From: an uncultured Collinsella sp.
Lineage (GTDB): Bacteria > Actinomycetota > Coriobacteriia > Coriobacteriales > Coriobacteriaceae
Direction of reading: 5' to 3'
Assembly (NCBI GenBank): GCA_900547805.1
Contig: URIE01000075.1
Span: 1 to 9,084, forward strand
DNA: 9,084 bases
Positions 1 to 5,749 of the stretch are shown in pieces (position 1 is the stretch's first letter; every line of letters starts with the position of its first letter). Under the pieces are notes generated by a model. That model was not told where the DNA came from, did not search any database, and saw only the letters and a program-made list of their open reading frames with translations. The position numbers and the translations under genes are program-made.

Positions 1-44
1 CAGCATGCGACTACCCTCGAGAACCGAGCTCTACACCAACATTC

Positions 45-73
45 GCGACACTACCGACAGCACCTGCTATCAT
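45..73 (+). promoter_or_regulatory. Probable promoter of the small protein gene at 106
   Basis: GCGACA at 45-50 matches four of six bases of the -35 consensus. A 17-base spacer leads to TATCAT at 68-73, five of six of the -10 consensus, preceded by TGC, an extended -10 feature. The start codon follows 32 bases later. Inferred from consensus only. Confidence 0.45.
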
Positions 74-105
74 CGCCTTTCTCGCATAGAGAGGATTGTT
101 TCGGC

Positions 106-336
106 ATGGAAGAACGTCATGTCACGACGGGGGACGGACCGAGCGAAGCCGCCCAGCGGCTCATGGACGGTATCGGGGTATTCTCCGAGATCGAGGATTA
201 TGGCAGAAGGATTGAAGTCCTCGCCGAGGCCATGTCGGTCGGGATCAGGATCGCGGACTACGAACTGCTCGCGGCATGCGGTGCGCTCCTCGCGGCGACG
301 AGGAACCGGAGCGAGTGGGCTGGAGCTTGGCTCTAG
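106..336 (+). CDS. Small helical hypothetical protein, paralogue of 2490-2729
   Basis: A 76-residue protein of unknown function. The ATG at 106 is chosen because AGAGAGGA (88-95) lies ten bases upstream and a promoter-like pair precedes it. There is no signal peptide or membrane segment; the product looks like a short, acidic, mostly helical cytosolic protein. Residues about 37-72 (I-E-V-L-A-E-x-M through L-L-A-A-T-R-x-R-x-E-W) match the second small protein of this window at about 22 of 36 positions, and both end in W-L before a TAG stop. The repeated core I/L-A-D-Y-E-L-x-A-x-C-G-x-L-L-A-A-T-R is the recognisable signature. I do not know a named family. The two copies flank an eroded stretch with restriction-type genes, so a link to mobile or defence cargo is possible but only inferred. 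Confidence 0.7.
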   Translation: MEERHVTTGDGPSEAAQRLMDGIGVFSEIEDYGRRIEVLAEAMSVGIRIADYELLAACGALLAATRNRSEWAGAWL

Positions 337-379
337 CCGACGTCACCCTCTGCGTTCCGCATGACGACCCAACCCGCGT

Positions 380-778
380 TCACCGGACGCGCGTGTCGGC
401 AGGCGGTGCGGAAACGTCGTTCTTCGAGCGGGTGTTCTCGAACGCCCAGACCCACCATCGCAGGCGGTCATCTGCCCCGTGAATGGGGTCCTCCCTGTGG
501 TAGTGCTCCAGCATGAGCTGAGTGGTCCAGCCGCCGAAGCGCACCGTGTAGACCGCCGTCTGCGCGTCGTGGATGACCGCGCCGAAGGGGTCTATTCGAA
601 TGATTTGGTCGATTGTGAAGCCGCGGCCGTCCGGCCAGCAGACGCGGACAGGCACCGTCGTTCCGTCGGCGTTAGTGCGGGCGTAGACGTCTACGTACTG
701 CTTATGGACGCGTCTGCCGGGCTTGTCGCCGTTGGCGCGAACGGTGATGCCGCCGCCGAAGTCCTTTGTGTGGCCCAT
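380..778 (-). CDS. W-P-D-G-R motif hypothetical protein, downstream copy
   Basis: A 132-residue protein of unknown function, probably cytosolic and beta-rich. I place the start at the ATG at 778 rather than 838, because that ATG overlaps the TGA stop of the upstream gene as TGATG, a standard arrangement for coupled translation; no good Shine-Dalgarno is visible. The core runs from the V-D-V-Y segment (residues 29-32) through P43-V-R-V-C-W48-P-D-G-R52 and F-T-I-D (54-57) to Y-T-V-R-F-G-G (77-83) and a tryptophan-rich end. The same order of motifs (P-x-x-x-x-W-x-D-G-R-x-x-x-I, then R-Y-T-x-x-I, then a W-F-V-E-like end) occurs in the neighbour and, from memory, in small uncharacterised proteins of Firmicutes and Coriobacteriia. 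Here the final W-F-V-E is lost or diverged, and the C-terminus is an unrelated-looking polar tail. The function is unknown. Confidence 0.65.
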   Translation of the reverse strand: MGHTKDFGGGITVRANGDKPGRRVHKQYVDVYARTNADGTTVPVRVCWPDGRGFTIDQIIRIDPFGAVIHDAQTAVYTVRFGGWTTQLMLEHYHREDPIHGADDRLRWWVWAFENTRSKNDVSAPPADTRVR

Positions 779-1095
779 CACTCGGGCATCACCGCCATGC
801 CGCCACCGCGCTCGACGAACCAGTCGCCGTGCTCCCACCAGACCGTTTTGCGCCGCCTCGCGATGCAGACGTCGTAACGCACACAGAGGTTACCGAAGAT
901 GGCGCGGCCGAACTCCTGGCGGGCGTAGATGCTCTCAACCTTCCAACTGCGGCCGTCCGGCCAGTGGATGGTGACGGGATCGGACGGGCCGTGGTCGGGG
1001 TCGTCCGCGCCGTTGGCGTCCACGGGGATGTAGATGCGCTGTGCATCGGTGGGTATGCCGCAGGTTCCCGCAAGCGAGTGCTTTTTCATGATCAT
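778..1095 (-). CDS. W-P-D-G-R motif hypothetical protein, upstream copy
   Basis: A 105-residue protein of unknown function and the first gene of a minus-strand pair. The start at 1095 is supported by a GGGGG stretch seven bases upstream; the ATG two codons later is the alternative. The open frame extends upstream to 1299, but that part lies beyond the likely promoter and looks non-coding. The core is P40-V-T-I-H-W45-P-D-G-R49 with W51 and V-E (53-54), then R-Y-D-V (73-76) and W-W-E-H-G-D-W-F-V-E (86-95). This is the same motif order as in the downstream gene, so the pair arose by tandem duplication and has diverged strongly; the DNA under the W-P-D-G-R motif still matches between the copies (629-645 and 951-967). 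The stop codon shares a base with the next start, so the two are probably made in a fixed ratio. Confidence 0.68.
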   Translation of the reverse strand: MIMKKHSLAGTCGIPTDAQRIYIPVDANGADDPDHGPSDPVTIHWPDGRSWKVESIYARQEFGRAIFGNLCVRYDVCIARRRKTVWWEHGDWFVERGGGMAVMPE

Positions 1096-1135
1096 GCGCG
1101 TACCCCCGAACATCCGTTTGTATCTCACAGGCTTC

Positions 1136-1164
1136 ATTGTCGAACGAATGTTCTTGATTGTAAA
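1136..1164 (-). promoter_or_regulatory. Probable promoter of the minus-strand W-P-D-G-R pair
   Basis: Read on the minus strand, TTTACA (1164-1159, five of six of -35) is followed after exactly 17 bases by GACAAT (1141-1136, four of six of -10). The predicted transcript would start near 1129, about 34 bases before the chosen start codon at 1095. Consensus match only. Confidence 0.4.
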
Positions 1165-1259
1165 GCGAACGTGGTGTGGGGGTTCGGTGTGCGGTGTCCG
1201 GACGGAGGGGCATGGATGTATCGCGTGGAAAGCGCCCGCGATCCGGAAGACCCGCGTCT

Positions 1260-1268
1260 TGGTATCAT
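1260..1268 (+). promoter_or_regulatory. Extended -10 element before the HNH gene
   Basis: TGG followed by TATCAT forms an extended -10 motif very like the one before the first small protein (TGC plus TATCAT). No convincing -35 is seen. Transcription would start near 1275, leaving a short leader holding the GGGGAAGGAA ribosome binding site (1281-1290) of the gene at 1298. Confidence 0.35.
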
Positions 1269-1297
1269 TTTGCCATCCTTGGGGAAGGAAGAATGCC

Positions 1298-2047
1298 ATG
1301 ACTCAGCTCTATGAGATAGACGGGTACCACTATATAGTCGACCTGACGCCCTATTTCGTTCTCGGCGTGCTGGTCATAGCCCTGGTCTGTGCAATCGCGG
1401 TCCTGGTTCGCAGGATTCTGGCGAGCCCCTTTAGGTATCTCTACTACGTGGCCCGCTTCGATGTGTCTGGCAGGCGCAACGTGAGGATCGAGGACTACAT
1501 CGACCGTCACCTGATGGACCCGGCCAGTTGGGACGCCATCGTCGCCCATAGGGCATACATCCAGAACTGGAAGCACGAGCAAGAAGAGTATCTGAAAACC
1601 TGCCGGCTCCGCAGCCGGCGCGAGCGTCAGTACGCCGAGTCGGTCGACGATGACAGGGCCTTTAGGTTCATCACCTGCCGCGACCAGACGAGGTACAAGC
1701 AGGCCAACTACGTGAAGACGTCCTACAAGGTGTCGATGGATGATTCCGAGCTTGACGTGAACTGGGAGTGGATCGTCGAGCGCCGCATCCGCCTCGCCGC
1801 TATCAACGACGAGGCGACGCTCAGGGACTATCACGCAAAGAACCAGCGAAGGCTGATGACGAAGCAGCTGCGCGAGTAGATCGCCCGCCGGGACAACTAC
1901 ACCTGCCAGATATGCGGGAAATACATGCCGGACGGCGTGGGCCTGCACGTCGACCATATCGTGCCGGTCGCGAAGGGCGGCAAGACCGTTCCATCCAACC
2001 TGCAGGTGCTCTGCTCGAAATGCAACGGGCGGAAGGGCGCGCGGTAG
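1298..2047 (+). pseudogene. Membrane-anchored HNH endonuclease interrupted by an in-frame TAG
   Basis: Reads as a 249-codon gene with one amber stop at codon 194 (1877-1879). The ATG at 1298 has a strong purine-rich ribosome binding site (1281-1290). Residues about 17-40 form one hydrophobic membrane helix. A charged middle region follows, with R-N-V-R-I-E-D-Y-I-D and Q-T-R-Y-K-Q-A-N-Y-V-K segments. The part after the TAG, in the same frame, is a complete HNH nuclease domain: C-x2-C in T-C-Q-I-C-G, then H-V-D-H-I-V-P-V-A-K-G-G, then N-L-Q-V-L-C-S-K-C-N-G-R-K, ending at TAG 2045-2047. In related proteins, as I remember them, the residue at the stop is Gln or Lys, so a CAG or AAG to TAG change is the simplest explanation. 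Without read-through the product keeps the membrane anchor but loses all catalytic residues. The family is probably a DNA nuclease; its biological target is unknown. Confidence 0.85.
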
Positions 2048-2067
2048 CGGCGCGTCGCAGACACGCG

Positions 2068-2226
2068 CTATTCGTCGAAGAAATCGGTGTCAACGGCCTT
2101 GATCTCGTAGACCTGTCTCGTGCTCACGCCGACGCCGTAGTCGATCATGAGGCCGGCGAGCGCGGGGCCGTCGACGAGCACGACCGTCTGCCCCAAGAGG
2201 CCCTCAGCATATTCTGCTCCTGCAGA
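2068..2226 (-). pseudogene. mrr: 3' remnant of an Mrr-type restriction endonuclease
   Basis: About 52 codons on the minus strand, ending at TAG 2070-2068, match the extreme C-terminus of Mrr. The remnant contains A-E-Y-A-E, V-V-L-V-D-G-P-A-L-A-G-L-M-I-D-Y, G-V-G-V-S and a final D-x-D-F-F. E. coli Mrr ends in the same order (F-A-Q-S, M-V-L-V-D-G-E-R-L, L-M-I-E, V-G-V-S-S, D-M-D-Y-F). Mrr proteins are usually about 300 residues and cut methylated DNA. The catalytic core (the D...Q-x-K region) and the N-terminal winged-helix part are missing here, and upstream of about 2226 the frame (open to 2346) no longer resembles Mrr. There is no convincing start codon. It is convergent with, and 20 bases from, the HNH gene, so two restriction-type genes have decayed side by side. 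Confidence 0.75.
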
Positions 2227-2415
2227 AGCCGCACCGGAGCGGAGCGGGGTCAAGGGAGGTCCACGGTAATCCCCGCCATTCGTATCGAAGAGGAGAATTG
2301 TGGGCGATTCCGTGGGCCCCCTTGAGGCCGCGCAGCGGAGGCGCAACCCGGTCGCGGAGCCGTGGGCACATCCCGGCGGATGCCGAGTTCGATTTTCCAG
2401 TGCGTTTTCCCCGAA

Positions 2416-2435
2416 ACGTAAACCATGGTTTACGT
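2416..2435. repeat. Perfect 20-bp palindrome, candidate operator
   Basis: ACGTAAACCATGGTTTACGT equals its own reverse complement over all 20 bases. It lies 54 bases before the start codon at 2490, in the leader region of the second small protein. A continuous palindrome without a loop suits binding of a dimeric regulator better than an RNA hairpin. No other copy is seen in the window. The binding protein is unknown. Confidence 0.5.
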
Positions 2436-2489
2436 CTGCTGTGCGGGCATTTCTATGCTCTCGGTTGGGACCGAGGAGGAAGGACGTTC

Positions 2490-2729
2490 ATGAACCACGA
2501 TAGAGATGCCAATTGCCCGAACATCAGCCAGGAGGCGCGCCGGATCGCGAACGCAATCGAGGCGTTCGGCGACCTCGGCACCGCCGAGCGTCTCGATCTC
2601 CTTGCCGAGCTCATGCAGGTGGCGACGGCGCTGGCGGACTACGAGCTCTTCGCGGTGTGCGGTTCCCTGCTCGCGGCTACCCGCGCCCGCGCCGAGTGGC
2701 AGGATGCCGCCAAATCTTCCTGGCTCTAG
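2490..2729 (+). CDS. Small helical hypothetical protein, second paralogue
   Basis: A 79-residue protein of unknown function. The open frame extends upstream to 2298, but the ATG at 2490 is preferred because AGGAGGAAGG (2474-2483) lies six bases upstream, the strongest ribosome binding site in this part of the window. The C-terminal half, from L-L-A-E-L-M through L-A-D-Y-E-L-F-A-V-C-G-S-L-L-A-A-T-R to A-E-W, matches the first small protein (106-336) at about 22 of 36 positions; the N-termini differ. It is soluble, acidic and probably helical, with no signal peptide. A 20-bp palindrome in the upstream region suggests regulation by a dimeric DNA-binding protein. Because the protein is duplicated and the copies lie either side of decayed nuclease genes, it may be recurrent accessory cargo; no activity can be deduced. 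Confidence 0.75.
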   Translation: MNHDRDANCPNISQEARRIANAIEAFGDLGTAERLDLLAELMQVATALADYELFAVCGSLLAATRARAEWQDAAKSSWL

Positions 2730-3030
2730 ATCGCGGGTCTCAACATTTTGCTGCGTTGCGCTCCGTGCGGCCGGCCAACAGCGACAGGCGAGGATTCTAA
2801 AAGTTCAGGAAGATTGCTAGAGGGCGTTCGGATGCTCACTTTGCATGAAGTCAGAAGCGGCTGTATCGCGAGGTTTCAAAGACATGTCCACGACGGTCCA
2901 AAAGCTATGGGATGGTCTTCATCCTTCCCATTCATGCACATGTACGTTTTGGTTGGTTCCAATATTGAACGAAAGTCCTTGCTTCTCAGCAATTTGACAC
3001 GGGTGCGTTCTGATGGGGCGGCGGTGGCTG
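2730..3030. other. Stretch without a recognisable gene
   Basis: Open frames exist on both strands (plus 2832-3044; minus about 3024-2863), but neither has a convincing ribosome binding site or a family signature, and they contradict one another. No tRNA, terminator or repeat is evident. It may be eroded coding sequence downstream of the zinc-ribbon gene. Confidence 0.4.
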
Positions 3031-3354
3031 CTAATGCGTTTTAATGCCTCCGCGTCTCGAGTGTGACCATTCATAGCCGCAGTATCTGCAACGATAATGA
3101 AGCGTTGAATTCGTTGGCAGCAAGCAGCTCGTTTTAATATCAGATCCCTTATATTCTGAGTTGAGAGAATTGCAACGAGGACATGCTCCGATTGGCCTGT
3201 GCCCTTTTCTGTCCCATTCTCTTTTTTCGCTTTCTGGAAGCAGTGGGCTCCAGGTTGGCTCGTCGTCTTCTTTAAAGCTATAAATAATAAATAACACTAA
3301 TACGATCGCAGTTAATAACGCGATGGTGATCGTCACGTCGTTAATTGGAGCCAT
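3031..3354 (-). CDS. Single-pass membrane protein with C-terminal zinc ribbon
   Basis: A 107-residue protein, function unknown. The start at 3354 is chosen over 3396 because it lies one base after the TAA stop of the upstream minus-strand gene and has the purine-rich AAAGAGAGTGAG before it. Residues about 8-26 (rich in I, L, V, A) form one membrane helix with a very short N-terminal tail. A polar linker follows, with T-W-S-P-L-L-P and K-R-E-W-D-R-K-G. The C-terminal part has C-P-R-C (about 58-61) and C-R-Y-C-G-Y-E-W (about 88-95), two C-x2-C knuckles about 27 residues apart, typical of a zinc ribbon that binds nucleic acid or protein. The topology is probably N-terminus out and zinc ribbon in the cytosol. 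It forms a two-gene unit with the amber-interrupted gene upstream. Confidence 0.72.
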   Translation of the reverse strand: MAPINDVTITIALLTAIVLVLFIIYSFKEDDEPTWSPLLPESEKREWDRKGHRPIGACPRCNSLNSEYKGSDIKTSCLLPTNSTLHYRCRYCGYEWSHSRRGGIKTH

Positions 3355-3355
3355 G

Positions 3356-3577
3356 TTACTCACTCTCTTTGTTGTGTAGGCCGTTGTAGAGGTCATCTAC
3401 GAGTAGGTGGACGAGGTCTTTGCGAACTTCCTGATGGTTGAGCAGGAAGTTGTAGAACTCCTGGTGCTTGTCGTAATTTTCGACCAGAGCCTCCTAGGTC
3501 TGATAGGTGCCACGAAGTGTCTGGGCGACGCTGAAGACGGCGGAGGTCTGTTTGGCCACCGAGACTGTTTCTGACAT
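3356..3577 (-). pseudogene. 73-codon gene of unknown function interrupted by TAG
   Basis: From an ATG at 3577, with GGAG six bases upstream, the minus strand reads 27 codons, then TAG at 3496-3494, then a further 45 codons in the same frame to TAA at 3358-3356. The second part is rich in charged and leucine residues in a helical pattern (E-A-L-V-E-N-Y-D-K-H, then E-V-R-K-D-L-V-H-L-L-V-D-D-L-Y) and looks like genuine protein. The first part is polar, with T-V-S-V-A-K-Q-T. The natural protein would be about 73 residues, soluble and probably helical. I recognise no family. The next gene starts one base after the stop, so the two were translationally coupled. As it stands only a 27-residue peptide would be made unless the amber codon is read through. 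Confidence 0.7.
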
Positions 3578-3616
3578 GGAATGCTCCAGGTGTGAGGTTT
3601 ATTGCAATCGAGCTAA

Positions 3617-3625
3617 ATTGTATCA
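3617..3625 (-). promoter_or_regulatory. Extended -10 promoter for the 3577/3354 minus-strand pair
   Basis: The minus strand reads TGATACAAT, an extended -10 (TGn plus TACAAT, five of six). Transcription would begin near 3610, about 33 bases before the start codon at 3577. The same nine bases recur before the DeoR-type gene (7989-7997). No good -35 is visible. Confidence 0.45.
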
Positions 3626-3683
3626 ATTGGCAAGGACGTATAGCAGACTTTGGCTCACGGCGCATTGCACCACTCGCCGATTA

Positions 3684-3698
3684 TTAGCTGGCAGCTAA
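3684..3698. promoter_or_regulatory. Dyad TTAGCTG-G-CAGCTAA between divergent genes
   Basis: Perfect seven-base inverted repeat around a single base, lying between the minus-strand gene at 3577 and the plus-strand hydrolase at 3760. It is positioned to act as an operator for either direction. Evidence is symmetry and location only. Confidence 0.3.
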
Positions 3699-3722
3699 GG
3701 AATGTTCCCCAAATGAGCCTAT

Positions 3723-3746
3723 GATTGGGATGTTCTAATCCCGATC
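3723..3746 (+). promoter_or_regulatory. Hairpin just upstream of the hydrolase ribosome binding site
   Basis: GATTGGGAT and ATCCCGATC can pair over nine bases (one G-U) around a six-base loop, and the stem ends two bases before the GGAG ribosome binding site (3748-3751). It could tune translation of the gene at 3760, or be a DNA dyad, since a -10-like TATGAT (3720-3725) overlaps its left arm. Confidence 0.35.
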
Positions 3747-3759
3747 CGGAGACTGTTCC

Positions 3760-5223
3760 ATGGCGAAAAAGATTGTTGTGAGGAATGAGAAGCGAGGGTG
3801 CCTGTGGTGGTGCGGCGTCTTCTTTCTTGGATGCTTGGCGATCGCGGTGCTTGCCTACGCGCTCTGCATTGCTGCGGGCGTTGGCCTTTGGTTCTTGACG
3901 AGGTACTGCTGGCGAAAGCTTGTTGTCCAGGCACCTGATTCGAAGTTCGTTAAAAAGATGAGCTCTGTTCCGCCCATTGTCCGACAAGTGGCGGCAGGCC
4001 TTGTTTGCGCCATGCTTTCGCTCATGCTTATGGCTGGTTTGGGCAATGCCTCATCCAATACGACGAATGACACGACCGTCCAGACTACCCAGACTCAGAA
4101 GGAGAAAAAGGCCGAGAAGACTAAGAAGAAGTCTGACGATAAGGCCGCAACGGCTACTGAGGCTGAGCCTGACCCCGCCACGCTGACCGACCTCGTCGTG
4201 AGATTCGTCGATGTGGGCCAAGGCGACGCGACCATCCTTGAGTTCCCCGATGGCAAGACGATGCTGATCGACACCCCGACCGGCAAAAGCGAGGTCGTGA
4301 AATCGACCCTGCGCACCGACGGTCGCTCGACGATTGATTGGCTGGTGGCGACCCATCCGGATGCCGACCACATCGGTGGACTCGACGGCATTATTTCTTC
4401 GATGGATATCGGATCTATCTGGGCACCCGAGGCGAACAGCTCCACGCAGACCTATACACGTTTCCTGACGAGCATCTCGAATAAGGGCATGGGGATTGAG
4501 CCTGCCTACGCCGGCCGTCAGATCGCAACCGGTGAGAATTACTCAATTGATATTCTCTGGCCGCAGCAGGGGGCGAGTTATTCCGAGGACAACGCCTATT
4601 CGGTCGTTATAAAAGTTACCTACGGTCAGAATACGTTCCTCTTTACGGGCGATGCACCGGTTGAGGCCCAGAACACCTGCGTCGACGGACATGTCGATGT
4701 TCTGAAGGTCTCGCATCATGGCAGCGCGTCGGGCATGAGCAGCACTCTTGCAGCAAAGCTGACGCCCACGATCGCTGTGCTCTCGTATGGCAAGAACTCC
4801 TATGGACATCCGACTCAGGTCGTTCTCGACGCTTTGTCTTCCGTCGGCGCGCAGGTGTACGGCACCTATGTTCATGGTACGGTTACCGTCGTCTCGAACG
4901 GCAAGGATGTTACGGCTTCGACAGCTACCGAGGGCACCATTGAGGCCGCGAGCCAGGATTCCGGTGCTGACTCCCAGGGTATTGGCTCTGGTGGCGGTGG
5001 TGGCGGATCCGGCGGCGTCTCCGAGCAGCCGGCCGCGCCGGTACAAGCGCCGGCCACAACGGATTCTGGACAGGACGAAACGGTCGTCATCACGCCGACG
5101 GGAAGCAAGTACCATCGTCCTGGTTGCCGCACCACGAAGAAGGCCGGCAGCAACGTGACAGAAATGACGAAGTCGCAGGCGCAAGCCTCTGGATATGAGC
5201 CCTGCGGCATCTGCAATCCCTAA
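3760..5223 (+). CDS. Membrane-anchored ComEC-like MBL-fold hydrolase
   Basis: A 487-residue protein. The start has GGAG eight bases upstream. Two hydrophobic segments (about 14-47 and 71-94) anchor it; a Lys/Thr-rich linker (100-140) follows. Residues about 143-385 are a metallo-beta-lactamase fold of the ComEC/Rec2 C-terminal type: V-D-V-G-Q-G-D-A (150-157), the metal ligands T-H199-P-D201-A-D203-H204, T-G-D298-A-P, S-H319-H320-G-S and Y-G-H350-P. This family hydrolyses phosphodiester bonds, often in nucleic acid; the ComEC channel itself is absent. A Gly/Ser-rich linker (about 404-420) leads to a final module with Y-H452-R-P-G-C456 and P-C482-G-I-C485, a likely zinc site seen at the ends of several secreted Gram-positive nuclease-type proteins. 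The domain probably lies outside the membrane. A DUF3006 gene follows 11 bases later, so both are likely one operon. The substrate is unknown. Confidence 0.9.
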   Translation: MAKKIVVRNEKRGCLWWCGVFFLGCLAIAVLAYALCIAAGVGLWFLTRYCWRKLVVQAPDSKFVKKMSSVPPIVRQVAAGLVCAMLSLMLMAGLGNASSNTTNDTTVQTTQTQKEKKAEKTKKKSDDKAATATEAEPDPATLTDLVVRFVDVGQGDATILEFPDGKTMLIDTPTGKSEVVKSTLRTDGRSTIDWLVATHPDADHIGGLDGIISSMDIGSIWAPEANSSTQTYTRFLTSISNKGMGIEPAYAGRQIATGENYSIDILWPQQGASYSEDNAYSVVIKVTYGQNTFLFTGDAPVEAQNTCVDGHVDVLKVSHHGSASGMSSTLAAKLTPTIAVLSYGKNSYGHPTQVVLDALSSVGAQVYGTYVHGTVTVVSNGKDVTASTATEGTIEAASQDSGADSQGIGSGGGGGGSGGVSEQPAAPVQAPATTDSGQDETVVITPTGSKYHRPGCRTTKKAGSNVTEMTKSQAQASGYEPCGICNP

Positions 5224-5234
5224 GGGAGGACGAT

Positions 5235-5450
5235 ATGCAGGCAATCGTTGACCGCATTGAAGGCGATATGGCGGTCCTTGAGGTCGACGGCACCAAGTTT
5301 ATGGATGTACCGTTGGCCGACATGCCTGAGGGCTGTGCCGAGGGCGATGTTTATGAAGGCACGCCCGGCGCATGGGTGAAAGACGACGGTGCGAAGGCTG
5401 CGCGTCTGAAGACCAACGCCGATCTGATAGCCTCGCTCTTTAAGCACTGA
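5235..5450 (+). CDS. DUF3006 family protein
   Basis: A 71-residue protein that matches DUF3006: the N-terminal A-I-V-D-R-I-E-G-D-x-A-V-L-E, the central D-V-P-L-A-D-M-P and the E-G-D-V-Y-E turn are the usual landmarks, and the length is typical. The ATG at 5235 has GGGAGGA (5224-5230) directly upstream, and only 11 bases separate it from the hydrolase stop, so it is the second gene of that operon. It has no signal peptide or membrane helix and should be cytosolic, probably a small beta-barrel. The function of the family is unknown; as I recall, members are often found beside ComEC-like hydrolases, as here. An intrinsic terminator begins 26 bases after its stop. Confidence 0.88.
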   Translation: MQAIVDRIEGDMAVLEVDGTKFMDVPLADMPEGCAEGDVYEGTPGAWVKDDGAKAARLKTNADLIASLFKH

Positions 5451-5476
5451 TAACAGCACAGCTGCCTCTTGTGACG

Positions 5477-5520
5477 GGCCCGTACCCTGAACGCGAATTG
5501 TTTGGGGTGCGGGCCTTTTT
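5477..5520 (+). terminator. Intrinsic terminator of the hydrolase-DUF3006 operon
   Basis: GGCCCGTACCC (5477-5487) pairs with GGGTGCGGGCC (5505-5515) over 11 bases with one G-U, loop 17 bases, followed at once by TTTTT (5516-5520). Confidence 0.85.
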
Positions 5521-5697
5521 CCATGTCGGTTGGAGCGTTGACCCGTATTTTTCGGCATGTTGCCGGGCGTCTATCCCGTATGCAACTCGATTTAAGTTGG
5601 GGTCTTATGCGGATGATATGTAGACAAGCACACGCATCGAATTGATTAAAAAATATTTTCACCCCGTTTTCACTCCTCGAAGATGTGAAATACGGAG
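5521..5697. other. Intergenic spacer with nothing recognisable
   Basis: AT-richer spacer between two terminators that face each other. No gene with a ribosome binding site, no tRNA and no strong repeat is seen. Confidence 0.5.
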
Positions 5698-5736
5698 AAA
5701 AAAGAAAAAAGCTCAGAAGCGATTAAACTTCTGAGC
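5698..5736 (-). terminator. Intrinsic terminator of tRNA-Thr
   Basis: On the minus strand GCTCAGAAG and CTTCTGAGC form a perfect nine-base stem (5736-5728 with 5719-5711) with an eight-base loop, followed by TTTTTTCTTTTTT (5710-5698). It begins 14 bases after the tRNA 3' end. Confidence 0.88.
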
Positions 5737-5749
5737 TGCACAAATGCAA

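Noticed and set aside
2748..3044. 98-codon plus-strand frame and opposing minus-strand frames after the second small protein
   Set aside because: No ribosome binding site at a credible start, no motif, and conflicting frames on both strands; recorded only as a stretch without a gene.
3393..3665. 90-codon minus-strand frame ending with an ATGA overlap at 3396
   Set aside because: Low-complexity R/P/S-rich translation; the competing frame from 3577 has a better ribosome binding site and protein-like sequence despite its amber codon.
4543..5244. Long minus-strand open frame opposite the MBL hydrolase
   Set aside because: Arg/Gly-rich shadow translation without a ribosome binding site or motifs; the plus strand is clearly coding.
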